Assembly (NCBI RefSeq): GCF_039530225.1
Contig: NZ_BAAAOH010000001.1
Coordinates: 3,472,001 to 3,536,000, forward strand
DNA from: Microbacterium pumilum
GTDB lineage: Bacteria; Actinomycetota; Actinomycetes; Actinomycetales; Microbacteriaceae
Direction: 5' to 3'
Length of the DNA: 64,000 nucleotides
Positions 34,708-43,899 of this stretch are shown here, piece after piece. Positions within the stretch are counted from its first letter, which is position 1, and every line of letters starts with the position of its first letter. The notes below the pieces were generated by a model. It did no database searches. It saw only the letters and a program-made list of their open reading frames with translations, and was not told where the DNA came from. The position numbers were made by a program, and so were the translations under genes.

Positions 34708-36060
34708 ATGCCCGAGACCCCGCGTTCTTTCGCGACGACGCAGGTGCAGGCGGGGTACCGGCCCGGTGTCGCCGAGAACACCGCGGTGCCCCCCATCCAC
34801 CAGTCGAACGCGTTCGAGTTCGCCTCGCTGAGCGAGGCGCGCGACCTGTTCGCGCTCCGCCGCGACGGCAACATCTACAGCCGCGCCGCGAATCCGACTG
34901 TCCTGGTCTTCGAGCGCCGCGTGGCCGAGCTCGAAGGCGGCATCGCGGCTGCGGCCGTCGCATCCGGGCAGGCCGCCGTCGCGATCGCCCTCTTGGCGCT
35001 CGCAAAGCAGGGCGAGCACATCGTCGCCGCCCGTCAGCTCTACGGCGGCACCGTGGATCTGCTGCAGGACACCTTCGCGGATTGGGGCATCGAGGTCACG
35101 TTCGTCGATCAGGACGACCTGGACGCGTGGGCCGCCGCGGCGCGACCGCAGACGCGGGCCTTCTTCGCGGAGTCCATCACCAACCCGATCGCCCAGGTGC
35201 TCGACGTGCGGGCGGTGTCCGACATCGCCCACCGCGCGGGGGTGCCGCTCGTGATCGACAGCACGGTCTCGACTCCCTACCTGCAGCGCGTGAAGGATGT
35301 CGGCGCCGACATCGCGGTGCACTCCGCGACGAAGTTCCTCGGCGGACACGGCACGTCGCTCGGCGGCGTCATCGTCGATCTCGGCACCTTCGACTTCGCC
35401 GCGGAGCCTGAGCGCTGGCCGCAGCTGACCGGACCGTACCGCCGCGTGCCCGGCGGCAGCCTCGTCGAGCGCTTCGGCGAGACCGGGTCGCCGTTCGTGA
35501 CGCTGGTCAAGACCAAGTACGTGCACGACCTCGGTCCGTCTCTCTCCGCGTTCAACGCCTTTCAGCTGCTGCAGGGCCTCGAAACCCTCGACCTGCGCGT
35601 CGCGCGCCACACTGAGAGCGCGCTCGGAGTCGCACGCTTCCTCGAGCACCATCCGGCCGTCGCGCGCGTGCACCATCCTGGTCTGGAGTCGAGCCCGTGG
35701 CACGAGCTGGCGCTCACCTACCTGCCACGCGGCGCGGGGTCGGTGTTCTCGTTCGATCTGCAGTCGACCGGCGACGATGACGAGGACTTCGCGCGCGTCG
35801 AGGAGTTCATCGATCGCCTCCGGGTCGTTCGTCTCGTCGCGAACATCGGCGACGCACGCAGCCTCGTCGCGCACCCCGCCTCGATGACCCACAGCCATAT
35901 GACCCCGACGCAGCTGGCCCAGGCCGGTATCGGCCCGACAACGGTGCGGCTGTCGATCGGTCTCGAGGATCTCGGCGACATCCTGGCCGACTTCGAGACC
36001 GCCCTCGCCGGGGCGCTCGTGCCCGAGCTCGATCAGCTCGACGCGATCAGCGCGCGGTAG
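34708..36060 (+). CDS. metY: O-acetylhomoserine sulfhydrylase (MetY-like)
   Basis: A 450-residue PLP enzyme of the Cys/Met metabolism family that makes homocysteine from O-acetylhomoserine and sulfide. The PLP lysine is K209 in HSATKFLGGHG; YSRAANPTVLVFERRVAELE, GQAAVAIALLALA and the C-terminal VAHPASMTHSHM and GPTTVRLSIGLED are diagnostic. The last two favour the MetY branch over cystathionine lyases. No metX is adjacent in this window. Start at 34708 is the first ATG of the conserved part; upstream frame overlaps the previous gene. The 3' end overlaps the convergent M20 gene by 28 bp. Confidence 0.9.
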   Translation: MPETPRSFATTQVQAGYRPGVAENTAVPPIHQSNAFEFASLSEARDLFALRRDGNIYSRAANPTVLVFERRVAELEGGIAAAAVASGQAAVAIALLALAKQGEHIVAARQLYGGTVDLLQDTFADWGIEVTFVDQDDLDAWAAAARPQTRAFFAESITNPIAQVLDVRAVSDIAHRAGVPLVIDSTVSTPYLQRVKDVGADIAVHSATKFLGGHGTSLGGVIVDLGTFDFAAEPERWPQLTGPYRRVPGGSLVERFGETGSPFVTLVKTKYVHDLGPSLSAFNAFQLLQGLETLDLRVARHTESALGVARFLEHHPAVARVHHPGLESSPWHELALTYLPRGAGSVFSFDLQSTGDDDEDFARVEEFIDRLRVVRLVANIGDARSLVAHPASMTHSHMTPTQLAQAGIGPTTVRLSIGLEDLGDILADFETALAGALVPELDQLDAISAR

Positions 36061-37361
36061 AACTCGATCCCCCGCAGCCACACGTCGACGCGGATGCGCT
36101 CATCGTGGGCGTGCAGCGCGTCGCGCTCCGACCTCGTGAGGTGGAACGGCGTGAAGCGATAGACGTGCTCGCTCACCGTCGTGAACCAGCGGCTGTCGCT
36201 CGCCCCGAGCTGCAGATACGGAGTCGTCACGACGTCGGCCCCGAGCGATGTCGTGACCGCGGTGGCGAGCCGACGCCATGCCTCCCCCTTCCACGGTGAC
36301 ACCGGCGACGGCTCCGACGCGTGTCGCACCTCCAGCTGCACCGCTGGATCGGCGATGATGCGGCGCACGTGCTCGACCGCCCCGGCGATCGAGTCGCCGG
36401 TGAGCAGCCGGATGTTGACCGCGGCGCGCGCCGTCGTGGCGAGGACGTTCTCGCCCGGTGCACCGCTCAACTCGGTCGCCACCGCCGTGGTGCGGACGAT
36501 CGCATTCGTCTCCGGGCCGAGCCGCGCCAGCACGCGGGCGACGAGCGGCCCTGTGAGGCGGAGGCTCTGAAAGACCGTCCGCAGCGGCTGCGGGGCCCGC
36601 GGGGCAACGGTCGCGAGCATGGCGCGGACCGGCGGTGACAGGCGCACCGGAAACGGATGCCGGTGAAGCCGGTGGATCGCCCGCGCCAGGCGCGCCGTCG
36701 CCGGGAACGCCGACGGCGTCGAGGCATGCCCGCCGCCTTCGTGCGCCGACATGACGAGCGTCATCACGCCGCGCTCTGCAACGCCCACCATGGCGGTCGG
36801 CACCGCGACCCCGGGGATCGCGCCCTCGACCACCGCGCCGCCTTCGTCGAGGACGAGCGCCGGGCGGATGCCGCGCTCGGCCAGGAGCGCCGCGATCGCC
36901 TGCGCTCCCCCGCCCGCGGTCTCCTCGTTGTGCCCGAACGCCAAGTAGACGTCGCGCTCGGGGGTGAAGTCCCCAGTGACGAGGGCGTCGACGGCTTCGA
37001 GGATCGCCACGAGAGAGCCTTTGTCGTCGATCGCGCCGCGCGCGTGGATGGCGGCATCCGGCCCATCGCCCACGATCTCGGCTGCGAACGGCGGATGCCG
37101 CCACTCGTCGTCGACGACGGGCACCACGTCGATGTGCGCCATGAGCACGAGCGGCTCGCCCGGCACGGAGCCCGGCCAGCGGTACAGCAGCGAATGCCCG
37201 TCGACGACGTCGAACCCGAGCCGCTCATGCATGGCGGGATAGAGGCGCTCGATGGCCGCGCGGAATTCGTCGAACCGGGACCAGTCCACCGCGGACTCGT
37301 CGGTGTGCGACACGGTGGGGATGCGCAGCAGTTCGCGAAAGCGTTCGACGGCGGCGGTCAC
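36033..37361 (-). CDS. M20 family metallopeptidase
   Basis: A 442-residue zinc-dependent M20 peptidase. Metal ligands are seen in LMAHIDVVPV (His and Asp), ARGAIDDKGS (Asp), GHNEETAGGG (Glu-Glu) and LVLDEGGAV (acidic), with a late catalytic-domain His in FTPFHLTRSE. A dimerisation insert spans the middle. Length and the YRWPGSVPGEPLVLMAH block place it near the CPS1/PM20D1 subgroup of N-acyl amino acid hydrolases and carboxypeptidases. No signal peptide. It starts with GTG; a TAGGCT box eight bases upstream suggests a leaderless message. Confidence 0.88.
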   Translation of the reverse strand: MTAAVERFRELLRIPTVSHTDESAVDWSRFDEFRAAIERLYPAMHERLGFDVVDGHSLLYRWPGSVPGEPLVLMAHIDVVPVVDDEWRHPPFAAEIVGDGPDAAIHARGAIDDKGSLVAILEAVDALVTGDFTPERDVYLAFGHNEETAGGGAQAIAALLAERGIRPALVLDEGGAVVEGAIPGVAVPTAMVGVAERGVMTLVMSAHEGGGHASTPSAFPATARLARAIHRLHRHPFPVRLSPPVRAMLATVAPRAPQPLRTVFQSLRLTGPLVARVLARLGPETNAIVRTTAVATELSGAPGENVLATTARAAVNIRLLTGDSIAGAVEHVRRIIADPAVQLEVRHASEPSPVSPWKGEAWRRLATAVTTSLGADVVTTPYLQLGASDSRWFTTVSEHVYRFTPFHLTRSERDALHAHDERIRVDVWLRGIEFYRALIASS

Positions 37362-37369
37362 GCGTCGAG

Positions 37370-37390
37370 CCTAGGCGCACAGGCTAACCT
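37370..37390. promoter_or_regulatory. divergent leaderless -10 boxes for the M20 and Gfo/Idh genes
   Basis: Only 35 bp separate the two divergent starts. TAGGCT on the minus strand (37375-37370) ends eight bases before the M20 GTG. TAACCT on the plus strand (37385-37390) ends six bases before the ATG at 37397. Confidence 0.5.
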
Positions 37391-37396
37391 CGGACC

Positions 37397-38398
37397 ATGA
37401 CCGAACCTCGCACCTCAGGCCTGCGCTGGGGCATCCTCGCCACGAGCGGGATCGCACACGCGTTCACCCGGGACTTGAGGACTGCGGGGCTCGATGTCGC
37501 CGCCGTCGGCTCGCGCCGCGCCGACTCGGCGGCAGAGTTCGCGGCCGAGTTCGGCATCCCGCGCTCTCACGGATCGTACGAAGATCTCGTCGCCGACCCG
37601 GATGTCGACATCGTCTACATCTCTACGCCGCACCCGTTCCACGCCGAGAACGCGATCCTCGCACTGGAGGCCGGCAAGCACGTCCTGGTCGAGAAGCCCT
37701 TCACGCTCAACGCCGCCGAAGCCGCGCGCGTCCGCGCTGTCGCCGCCGAGCGGGGGCTGCTGGCGATGGAAGCGATGTGGAGCCGCTACCTGCCGCACAT
37801 GGTCCGCATCCGCGAGCTGCTGGCGGATGGCGCACTCGGCGATGTGCGCGCCGTCCTCGCCGACCACACACAGCGGATCACGAGCGACCCGACGCACCGC
37901 CTGAACGCGCTGGAGCTCGGCGGCGGCGCGCTGCTCGACCTCGGCATCTACCCGATCTCGTTCGTGTGGGACGTGCTCGGTGCCCCAGCCACCGTGACGG
38001 CGAGCGCGACGATCGCAGCCACCGGCGCCGACTCGGAAGTCGCGACGATCTTCACCTACGCGTCCGGCGCGATCTCGACGACCTTCTCGGCGTCTCACTC
38101 CGCCGGGCCGAACACGGCGCACGTGATCGGCACCGAGGCCCGCATCGACATCGACGCCGTCTGGTACGACGGGGCGACCACGTTCCGCCTCGTCGCCCCC
38201 GACGGCGCAGTGCGCGAAGAGTATGTGTCGAAGCTCGAAGGACGCGGAATGCAGTACCAGGCGCTCGCCGCCGAGCGATACATCGCCGAGGGCACCAACG
38301 ACAGCGACATCCTGCCGATCGACGAGACCGTGGCGATCATGGGCACTCTCGACACTGTGCGCTCGATCATCGGCGTGCGCTACCCCGGGGAGGAGTGA
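37397..38398 (+). CDS. Gfo/Idh/MocA family oxidoreductase
   Basis: A 333-residue NAD(P)-dependent dehydrogenase acting on sugars, inositols or trans-dihydrodiols. The N-terminal Rossmann region contains WGILATSGIAHAFTRDL and AVGSRRADSAAEFAAEFG; VEKPFTLNAAEA is the family EKP motif, and GGGALLDLGIYPI begins the C-terminal alpha/beta domain, close to dihydrodiol dehydrogenase/xylose dehydrogenase-like members. It precedes the NYN-LOTUS gene by one base and is probably co-transcribed with it. Confidence 0.9.
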   Translation: MTEPRTSGLRWGILATSGIAHAFTRDLRTAGLDVAAVGSRRADSAAEFAAEFGIPRSHGSYEDLVADPDVDIVYISTPHPFHAENAILALEAGKHVLVEKPFTLNAAEAARVRAVAAERGLLAMEAMWSRYLPHMVRIRELLADGALGDVRAVLADHTQRITSDPTHRLNALELGGGALLDLGIYPISFVWDVLGAPATVTASATIAATGADSEVATIFTYASGAISTTFSASHSAGPNTAHVIGTEARIDIDAVWYDGATTFRLVAPDGAVREEYVSKLEGRGMQYQALAAERYIAEGTNDSDILPIDETVAIMGTLDTVRSIIGVRYPGEE

Positions 38399-38399
38399 C

Positions 38400-39266
38400 A
38401 TGCCCGACTTGGAGAACCAGCGCGTCGCGGTCTACCTGGACTTCGACAACATCGTGATGTCCTGGTACGACCGCGTGCACGGACGCAACTCGTACTCGCG
38501 CGACCGGCAGCGCATCTCGGAGAACCCGACCGAGCCCGAGATCGCCGAGCGCCTGTTGGCCGCGACCATCGACGTCGGGGCGATCATCGACTACGCGGCA
38601 TCCTTCGGCACACTCGTGCTCACTCGCGCCTACGCCGACTGGTCCGCGCCGGTCAACGCGGTGTATCGATCGCAACTGGTCGCGCGGGCGATCGATCTCG
38701 TGCAGCTGTTCCCCGCCGCGGCATACGCCAAGAACGGTGCCGACATACGTCTCGCGGTCGACGCCGTGGAAGACATGTTCCGCCTGCCCGACCTCACCCA
38801 CGTCGTGATCGTGGCGGGCGACTCCGACTACGTGCCTCTCGCGCAGCGCTGCAAGCGGTTGGGCAGGTTCGTCGTAGGCGTCGGCGTCGCGGGTTCGACC
38901 GCGAAGTCGCTCGCGGCGGCGTGCGATCAGTTCGACGCCTACGACGCGCTCCCCGGCGTCGCCCGGCCGACGGTCGAAGCCAAGAAGGACGCCACGTCGC
39001 CTCGCACGCGCAAGAGCAAGCCGGCGGCGGACCCCTCGGCTGACCTCCTCGAGCGCGCACTGCGGCTCGAGAGCGACAAAGAGGACGCCGATTGGCAGCA
39101 CGCGTCGGCGGTCAAGAGCCTGATCAAGCGGATCGACCCGTCGTTCAGCGAGAAGGCGCTCGGCCACAAGAGCTTCTCGGACTTCGTGAAGGCGCATCCG
39201 GATGTCGCGGAGGTCGACGAGTCGGGCAATATCGTGCTGATCCGGCTGGCTCCGGCGCGCGGCTGA
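38400..39266 (+). CDS. NYN domain protein with C-terminal OST-HTH/LOTUS domain
   Basis: A 288-residue protein. The N-terminal NYN (PIN-like) nuclease fold carries the acidic residues VYLDFDNI, NGADIRLAVDAVEDM and VIVAGDSDYVPL, which usually bind metal for RNA cleavage. A basic linker (about 195-215) leads to a LOTUS/OST-HTH domain (about 220-288, SAVKSLIKRIDPSFSEKALGHKSFSDFV) thought to bind RNA. It is likely a cytoplasmic RNase of the MARF1/LabA-like group; the target is unknown. The GGAGGAG ribosome-binding site overlaps the previous gene's stop region. Confidence 0.9.
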   Translation: MPDLENQRVAVYLDFDNIVMSWYDRVHGRNSYSRDRQRISENPTEPEIAERLLAATIDVGAIIDYAASFGTLVLTRAYADWSAPVNAVYRSQLVARAIDLVQLFPAAAYAKNGADIRLAVDAVEDMFRLPDLTHVVIVAGDSDYVPLAQRCKRLGRFVVGVGVAGSTAKSLAAACDQFDAYDALPGVARPTVEAKKDATSPRTRKSKPAADPSADLLERALRLESDKEDADWQHASAVKSLIKRIDPSFSEKALGHKSFSDFVKAHPDVAEVDESGNIVLIRLAPARG

Positions 39267-39335
39267 GGCGTTCTGACCGGGTCTGCCGCAGGCGTCGCAG
39301 AGCGTCTCGCGAGGCGCCCGAGTTGCGACATCCGG

Positions 39336-39341
39336 TACAGT
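39336..39341 (+). promoter_or_regulatory. -10 box (TACAGT) of the ROK regulator gene
   Basis: TACAGT ends seven bases before the GTG at 39349, with no ribosome-binding site, so a leaderless mRNA is likely. No convincing -35 is visible. Confidence 0.45.
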
Positions 39342-39348
39342 GTGGCCT

Positions 39349-40536
39349 GTGTCACGCCGCAGAGTCCCTCCCGGCTCGCAGTCTTCACTTCGTGAAGCCA
39401 ACCGAGCCCGGCTTGTCGAGTCTCTGAAACGGCACGGTCGCCTGACCCAGGTTGAGCTCGCCGGCAGCACGGGCCTCTCCCCCGCCACCGTGTCCAACAT
39501 CGTCAAGGAGCTCACCGCTTCGGGGCTGCTCCACACCTCGTTCACGTCGCGCAGCGGCCGCCGCGCGACACTCGTATCGCTCGCCCGCCAGCTCGGACTG
39601 GTGGCGGGCGTGCATTTCAGTTCGCGGCAGCTGCATGTGGCGATCGCGGACGCCACCCGGACGATCGTGACCGAGAGCTCGCTGCCCCTCGCCCTCGATC
39701 ACCGCCACGATGCCGAGCTCGATCGCCTCGCGATCCTGCTGAGCGACATGATGGAATCCCTCGGCGGCTCGGTCTCCGACATCCTTGCGGTCGGACTCGC
39801 ACTGCCTGCACCCATCGACCCGCGCACCGGGATGGTCTCCACCCCCGGTCTGCTGCGCGGCTGGGAAGGGGTCGACGTCGCCGAGAGCCTGCGAGCGCGC
39901 ATCGGCCGACCCGTCTTCGTCGACAGCGAGGCGAACCTCGGCGGACTCGCCGAGGCGCGCGAGGGAAACGCGCGGACGGTGTCATCGTCGGTGTTCATCC
40001 GCGTGGGTCACTCCATCAGCGCCGGGCTCATCGTGAACGGCGATCTCTTCCGCGGCGTGAACGGCAAGGCGGGCCAGATCGGGCACGTCACGATCGACGA
40101 GAACGGCCCGATCTGCCGCTGCAGCAACCGAGGATGCCTCGAGACGTATGCCGGCGGTCCTGCCCTGCTCTCGCTCTTCCCTCCCGGGGAGGGCATGCAG
40201 CGCCTGGGAGACCTGCTGCAGGCCGCCGAGGCCGGCGACGGCAGCGCCCGCCGGGTCATCGCGGACGCGGGTCGCCATATCGGAGTCGCCGCCGCGAGCC
40301 TGTGCAACCTGTTCGACCCTGAGCTCATCATCATCGGCGGAGAGCTCTCGCAGGCCGGCGAGATCCTCATGGCGCCGATGCGGCACTCGCTCGAGCGTTC
40401 GGCCCTCGCCGCCGACGGCGGGCTGCCTGAGATCATCGGCACATCCTTCGGCGAATGGGCTGAGACGCGCGGCGCAATCGCCGTCGCGCTCGACCACGTC
40501 ACGGTCGAGGCCGAAGCGATTCCCTTCTCGGCTTAG
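39349..40536 (+). CDS. ROK family transcriptional regulator (XylR/NagC-like)
   Basis: A 395-residue repressor. The winged helix-turn-helix near the N-terminus reads RLTQVELAGSTGLSPATVSNIVKEL; the ROK domain follows with VGLALPAPIDPRTG, GKAGQIGHVTID and the zinc-binding cysteine cluster CRCSNRGCLETYAG. ROK regulators respond to sugars. It lies eight bases upstream of a sugar-binding lipoprotein gene in the same orientation and so probably controls the two XylFGH-like transporters. GTG 39349 was preferred to GTG 39340 because of the -10 position. Confidence 0.9.
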   Translation: MSRRRVPPGSQSSLREANRARLVESLKRHGRLTQVELAGSTGLSPATVSNIVKELTASGLLHTSFTSRSGRRATLVSLARQLGLVAGVHFSSRQLHVAIADATRTIVTESSLPLALDHRHDAELDRLAILLSDMMESLGGSVSDILAVGLALPAPIDPRTGMVSTPGLLRGWEGVDVAESLRARIGRPVFVDSEANLGGLAEAREGNARTVSSSVFIRVGHSISAGLIVNGDLFRGVNGKAGQIGHVTIDENGPICRCSNRGCLETYAGGPALLSLFPPGEGMQRLGDLLQAAEAGDGSARRVIADAGRHIGVAAASLCNLFDPELIIIGGELSQAGEILMAPMRHSLERSALAADGGLPEIIGTSFGEWAETRGAIAVALDHVTVEAEAIPFSA

Positions 40537-40544
40537 GATCTGAC

Positions 40545-41636
40545 GTGGCTTTCCCGGCGTCGATGCGACGCTCTCCTCGATCGCGCCGTGCACGCGCCGT
40601 GCTGATCGCAGCCCTCCTGGCTGTCAGCCTCACGGGCTGCACCGGCGAGCCCGGCGGCACGGGCGCCGGATCGGCTGGCAAGATCGCGCTCCTGCTTCCC
40701 GACGCCAAGACCGCGCGCTACGAGACTTTCGACCGGCCGATGTTCGAGAACCGGATCGCCGAGCTCGGCCCGTACCAGGTGCTGTACGCCAACGCGGATC
40801 AGGATGCCGCGAAGCAGCAGCAGCAGGCCGAGTCCGCATTGGCTGCCGGCGCCGAGGTGCTCGTGCTCGACCCGGTCGACTCCCACGCCGCCATCACGAT
40901 CGTGAATGAGGCGAACGCCCAGGATGTGCCGGTGATCGCGTACGACCGCCTGATCGCCGGAGGCGACCTCGCGTACTACGTCTCGTTCGACAACGAGAAG
41001 GTGGGCACACTGCAGGCGACGGAACTCGTCGACGCTCTGGATGCCGCCGGCGATGACTCGGCCGGCATCCTGATGGTCAACGGATCACCCACCGACAACA
41101 ACGCGAAGCTCTTCGCCGAGGGCGCCCACGCCATCATCGACGACACCGATCTGCGCATCCTGGCCGATTACGAGACCCCGGACTGGAGTCCCGACAAGGC
41201 GCAGTCGTGGGTGGCAGGACAGATCTCGCAGTACGGCGATGCGATCGCCGGGGTGTACGCGGCCAACGACGGGATCGCGAGCGGAGCGATCTCGGCCTTC
41301 CACTCGGCGAACGTGGAGCCCATACCGGTCGTCACCGGCCAGGACGCCGAGCTGTCGGCCATCCAGCGGATCCTGATAGGCGATCAGCGTATGACGGTTT
41401 ACAAGGCCATCAAGCCGCAGGCCGAGCTCGCCGCCGAGGTCGCCGTCGCGCTCATCGAGGGCGACGAGGTCACCGCGCCGATGGAGATCGAAGGAACTCC
41501 CGCCACGCTGCTCGACCCGGTCGCGGTGACGGTCGACAACATCATGGAGACTGTGATCGCGGGCGGCTTCTGGACCGTCGACGACATCTGCACGCCGGCG
41601 TACGAGAAAGCCTGTGTGGCGGCGGGGCTGCGATAG
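40545..41636 (+). CDS. sugar-binding lipoprotein 1 (XylF-like, CUT2 class)
   Basis: A 363-residue periplasmic-binding-protein-like lipoprotein. The signal peptide has an arginine-rich start and the lipobox LTGC. The Peripla_BP_4 fold shows LLLPDAKTARYETFDRPMFEN, LVLDPVDSHAA, VIAYDRLI, YYVSFDNEKVG and VTGQDAE, typical of xylose-binding XylF. The C-terminal DDICTPAYEKAC pair of cysteines recurs in the second copy at 44082. GTG start; an ATG 18 bp downstream is possible. It follows the ROK gene by eight bases and precedes the matching ATPase. Confidence 0.88.
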   Translation: MAFPASMRRSPRSRRARAVLIAALLAVSLTGCTGEPGGTGAGSAGKIALLLPDAKTARYETFDRPMFENRIAELGPYQVLYANADQDAAKQQQQAESALAAGAEVLVLDPVDSHAAITIVNEANAQDVPVIAYDRLIAGGDLAYYVSFDNEKVGTLQATELVDALDAAGDDSAGILMVNGSPTDNNAKLFAEGAHAIIDDTDLRILADYETPDWSPDKAQSWVAGQISQYGDAIAGVYAANDGIASGAISAFHSANVEPIPVVTGQDAELSAIQRILIGDQRMTVYKAIKPQAELAAEVAVALIEGDEVTAPMEIEGTPATLLDPVAVTVDNIMETVIAGGFWTVDDICTPAYEKACVAAGLR

Positions 41637-41653
41637 TCCTGGCATCATTGAGC

Positions 41654-42544
41654 ATGATGTCGTCGACACACCCGCGAACGGGCCGGACGCGCGAACGTGT
41701 GCTCACGATGCGCGGCATCGGCAAGCACTTCGGTGCCGTCAAGGCGCTGACCGATGTCGAGTTCTCGGTGAATGAGGGCGAAGTCGTCGCTCTGATCGGG
41801 GACAACGGCGCCGGCAAGTCCACGCTCGTCAAGGTGCTCGCGGGCGTTCACGCACCGGATGCCGGAACCATCGAGTTCGATGGCGAACCGGTCGAGATCG
41901 CGAGTCCCGCCGACGCTCAGGATCTCGGCATCGCGACGGTGTTCCAGGACCTCGCGCTGTGCGACAACCTCGATGTCGTGGCGAACCTGTGGCTCGGGCG
42001 CGAGTTGCGCAGCGGCAGCACCCTCGACGAGGTCGGCATGGAGGAGCGCACCTGGACGCTGCTGCGCGAGCTTGCGGCCAAGATCCCGTCGGTGCGCATC
42101 CCGGTCGCATCCCTTTCGGGCGGACAGCGTCAGACCGTGGCGATTGCGCGATCGCTCATCGGCGAGCCCCGCATCATCATCCTCGACGAGCCGACCGCGG
42201 CGCTCGGCGTCGCGCAGACGGCCGAAGTGCTGAACCTCATCGAGCGACTTCGCGAGCGCGGCCACGGCGTCATCCTCATCAGCCACAACATGGCGGACGT
42301 GTTGGCGGTCGCCGATCGCGTCGTGGTGCTGCGCCTCGGGCGCAACAATGGCGTCTACAACGTCGTCGACGTCACCAGCGAGACCTTGATCGCCGCCATC
42401 ACCGGTGCGGTCGACGGCACCGGCAAGCGGCCGGAGGCTGGCAAACAGCGTACCGAGGAACCGCCGGAGTCCCGGGAGGCGAAGATCATCCCGATGCCGA
42501 CCGGCCCCCGCCGAATGCCCGACGCCGCGGACGGTGACGAATGA
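41654..42544 (+). CDS. sugar ABC transporter ATP-binding protein 1
   Basis: A 296-residue ATPase with one nucleotide-binding domain: Walker A GDNGAGKST, signature LSGGQRQ, Walker B RIIILDEPTAAL and the H-loop LISHN. XylG/RbsA proteins normally have two such domains in about 500 residues, so this single-domain form probably works as a homodimer. A charged tail of about 40 residues (from TGKRPEAGKQRTEE) is extra compared with copy 2. The ATG pair at 41654/41657 lacks a strong ribosome-binding site. It overlaps the permease gene by four bases (ATGA). Confidence 0.9.
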   Translation: MMSSTHPRTGRTRERVLTMRGIGKHFGAVKALTDVEFSVNEGEVVALIGDNGAGKSTLVKVLAGVHAPDAGTIEFDGEPVEIASPADAQDLGIATVFQDLALCDNLDVVANLWLGRELRSGSTLDEVGMEERTWTLLRELAAKIPSVRIPVASLSGGQRQTVAIARSLIGEPRIIILDEPTAALGVAQTAEVLNLIERLRERGHGVILISHNMADVLAVADRVVVLRLGRNNGVYNVVDVTSETLIAAITGAVDGTGKRPEAGKQRTEEPPESREAKIIPMPTGPRRMPDAADGDE

Positions 42545-43800
42545 CTCCCTCCAAGAAGCCCGCCACCGCGTCGCTGCCCACGCTCGAGACGCCGGAGGAG
42601 CGGATCCTGAGCCCCGGCGGCATCCGCGTGGCCTTCGCGCGTCTGGTCACACGGATCCGAGGCGGCGACCTCGGGTCGCTGCCGGTCATCGTCGGCCTCG
42701 TAGTGATCTGGAGCGTCTTCCAGATCCTCAACCCGGTGTTCCTCTCGAGCCGCAATCTCGTCGACCTCACGATGCAGTGCGCCGCGATCGGCACGATCTC
42801 ACTTGGCATCGTGCTCGTGCTGCTCCTGGGGGAGATCGACCTGTCCGTCGGCTCGGTGTCGGGGCTGGCCGCGGCCGTCCTCGCGGTCACGTTCGTCGAG
42901 CTGCAATGGAACCTCGTGCTCGCGCTCGTGGCAGCCGTCGGGATCGGGTCTCTTGTGGGCCTGCTGTACGGATACCTGTATACGCGCTTCGGGGTGCCGA
43001 GCTTCGTGATCACCCTCGCCGGATTGCTGGGGTTCCTCGGGCTGCAGATCTGGGTGCTGGGTGACGCGGGGACGATCGGGATTCCGACGGACTCGTGGAT
43101 CGTGGAATTCGCCCAGCAGATGTTCCTCCCGCCGTGGCTGTCGCACGTGCTCTCGGCCCTGACCGCCGCGGCCTACGGATGGACCCTCGCGCGGCGGGCG
43201 AGGCTCCGAGCTGCCGCGAATCTCGTCAGTCAGAGCTACCGCGAGATCGCGCTTCGCACCGGGGCACTGCTCGTCGGACTCGTCGCGGCCGCGTGGTACC
43301 TCAACCTCTGGCGCGGCGTCGGCGTCATGTTCCTGTTCTTCCTCGCACTCGTCGTCGTCGTGAACTTCGCGCTCACCCGCACCCGATGGGGTCGCGCCGT
43401 GTACGCGGTCGGCGGCTCGGTGGAAGCCGCTCGTCGCGCCGGCATCCGCGTGAATCGCATCTACATCTCGGTGTTCATGCTCTGCTCCAGCCTCGCGGCC
43501 GTGGGCGGCATCCTCGCAGCGGCACGGCTCGGGTCGGCGAACCAGAGCTCCGGCGGCGGTGACACGAACCTGAACGCGATCGCCGCTGCGGTCATCGGAG
43601 GTGCGAGCCTCTTCGGCGGGCGGGGATCTGCGTTCTCGGCTGTCCTGGGGATCATCGTGATCCAGTCCATCTCATCGGGTCTGACATTGCTCAGTCTCGA
43701 TGCGTCGATAGCCTTCATGATCACCGGGGTGGTCCTCGTGCTCGCCGTGATCGTCGACTCGATCTCGAGGCGGACCCGGGCGGCAACGGGTCGCGCTTAG
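42541..43800 (+). CDS. sugar ABC transporter permease 1 (XylH-like)
   Basis: A 419-residue inner-membrane permease of the branched-chain/ribose-xylose type with about ten TM helices. Conserved blocks are GIVLVLLLGEIDLSVGSVSGLAAAV, GVPSFVITLAGLLGFLG, YAVGGSVEAARRAGI and AAAVIGGASLFGGRGS. It forms the channel with ATP-binding protein 1. The operon ends here; a 281-bp gap precedes the second transporter set. Confidence 0.92.
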   Translation: MTPSKKPATASLPTLETPEERILSPGGIRVAFARLVTRIRGGDLGSLPVIVGLVVIWSVFQILNPVFLSSRNLVDLTMQCAAIGTISLGIVLVLLLGEIDLSVGSVSGLAAAVLAVTFVELQWNLVLALVAAVGIGSLVGLLYGYLYTRFGVPSFVITLAGLLGFLGLQIWVLGDAGTIGIPTDSWIVEFAQQMFLPPWLSHVLSALTAAAYGWTLARRARLRAAANLVSQSYREIALRTGALLVGLVAAAWYLNLWRGVGVMFLFFLALVVVVNFALTRTRWGRAVYAVGGSVEAARRAGIRVNRIYISVFMLCSSLAAVGGILAAARLGSANQSSGGGDTNLNAIAAAVIGGASLFGGRGSAFSAVLGIIVIQSISSGLTLLSLDASIAFMITGVVLVLAVIVDSISRRTRAATGRA

Positions 43801-43866
43801 CCCTGAATTCATTGGAAAAACTCTCCGCTGCTCCTAGGCGAGAGATTCCGCGCAAGACATGCACAT

Positions 43867-43899
43867 ATTGCGTTGCTTGGCGGGCATGGATTACGCAAT
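43867..43899. promoter_or_regulatory. inverted repeat in the gap between the two sugar transporter sets
   Basis: ATTGCGT (43867-43873) and ACGCAAT (43893-43899) are exact complements 19 bp apart. The gap 43801-44081 is noticeably AT-richer than its surroundings and holds no credible gene. A possible -10 (TACGTT, 43975-43980) lies downstream. The repeat could be the binding site of the ROK regulator for the second operon; this is inference. Confidence 0.35.
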
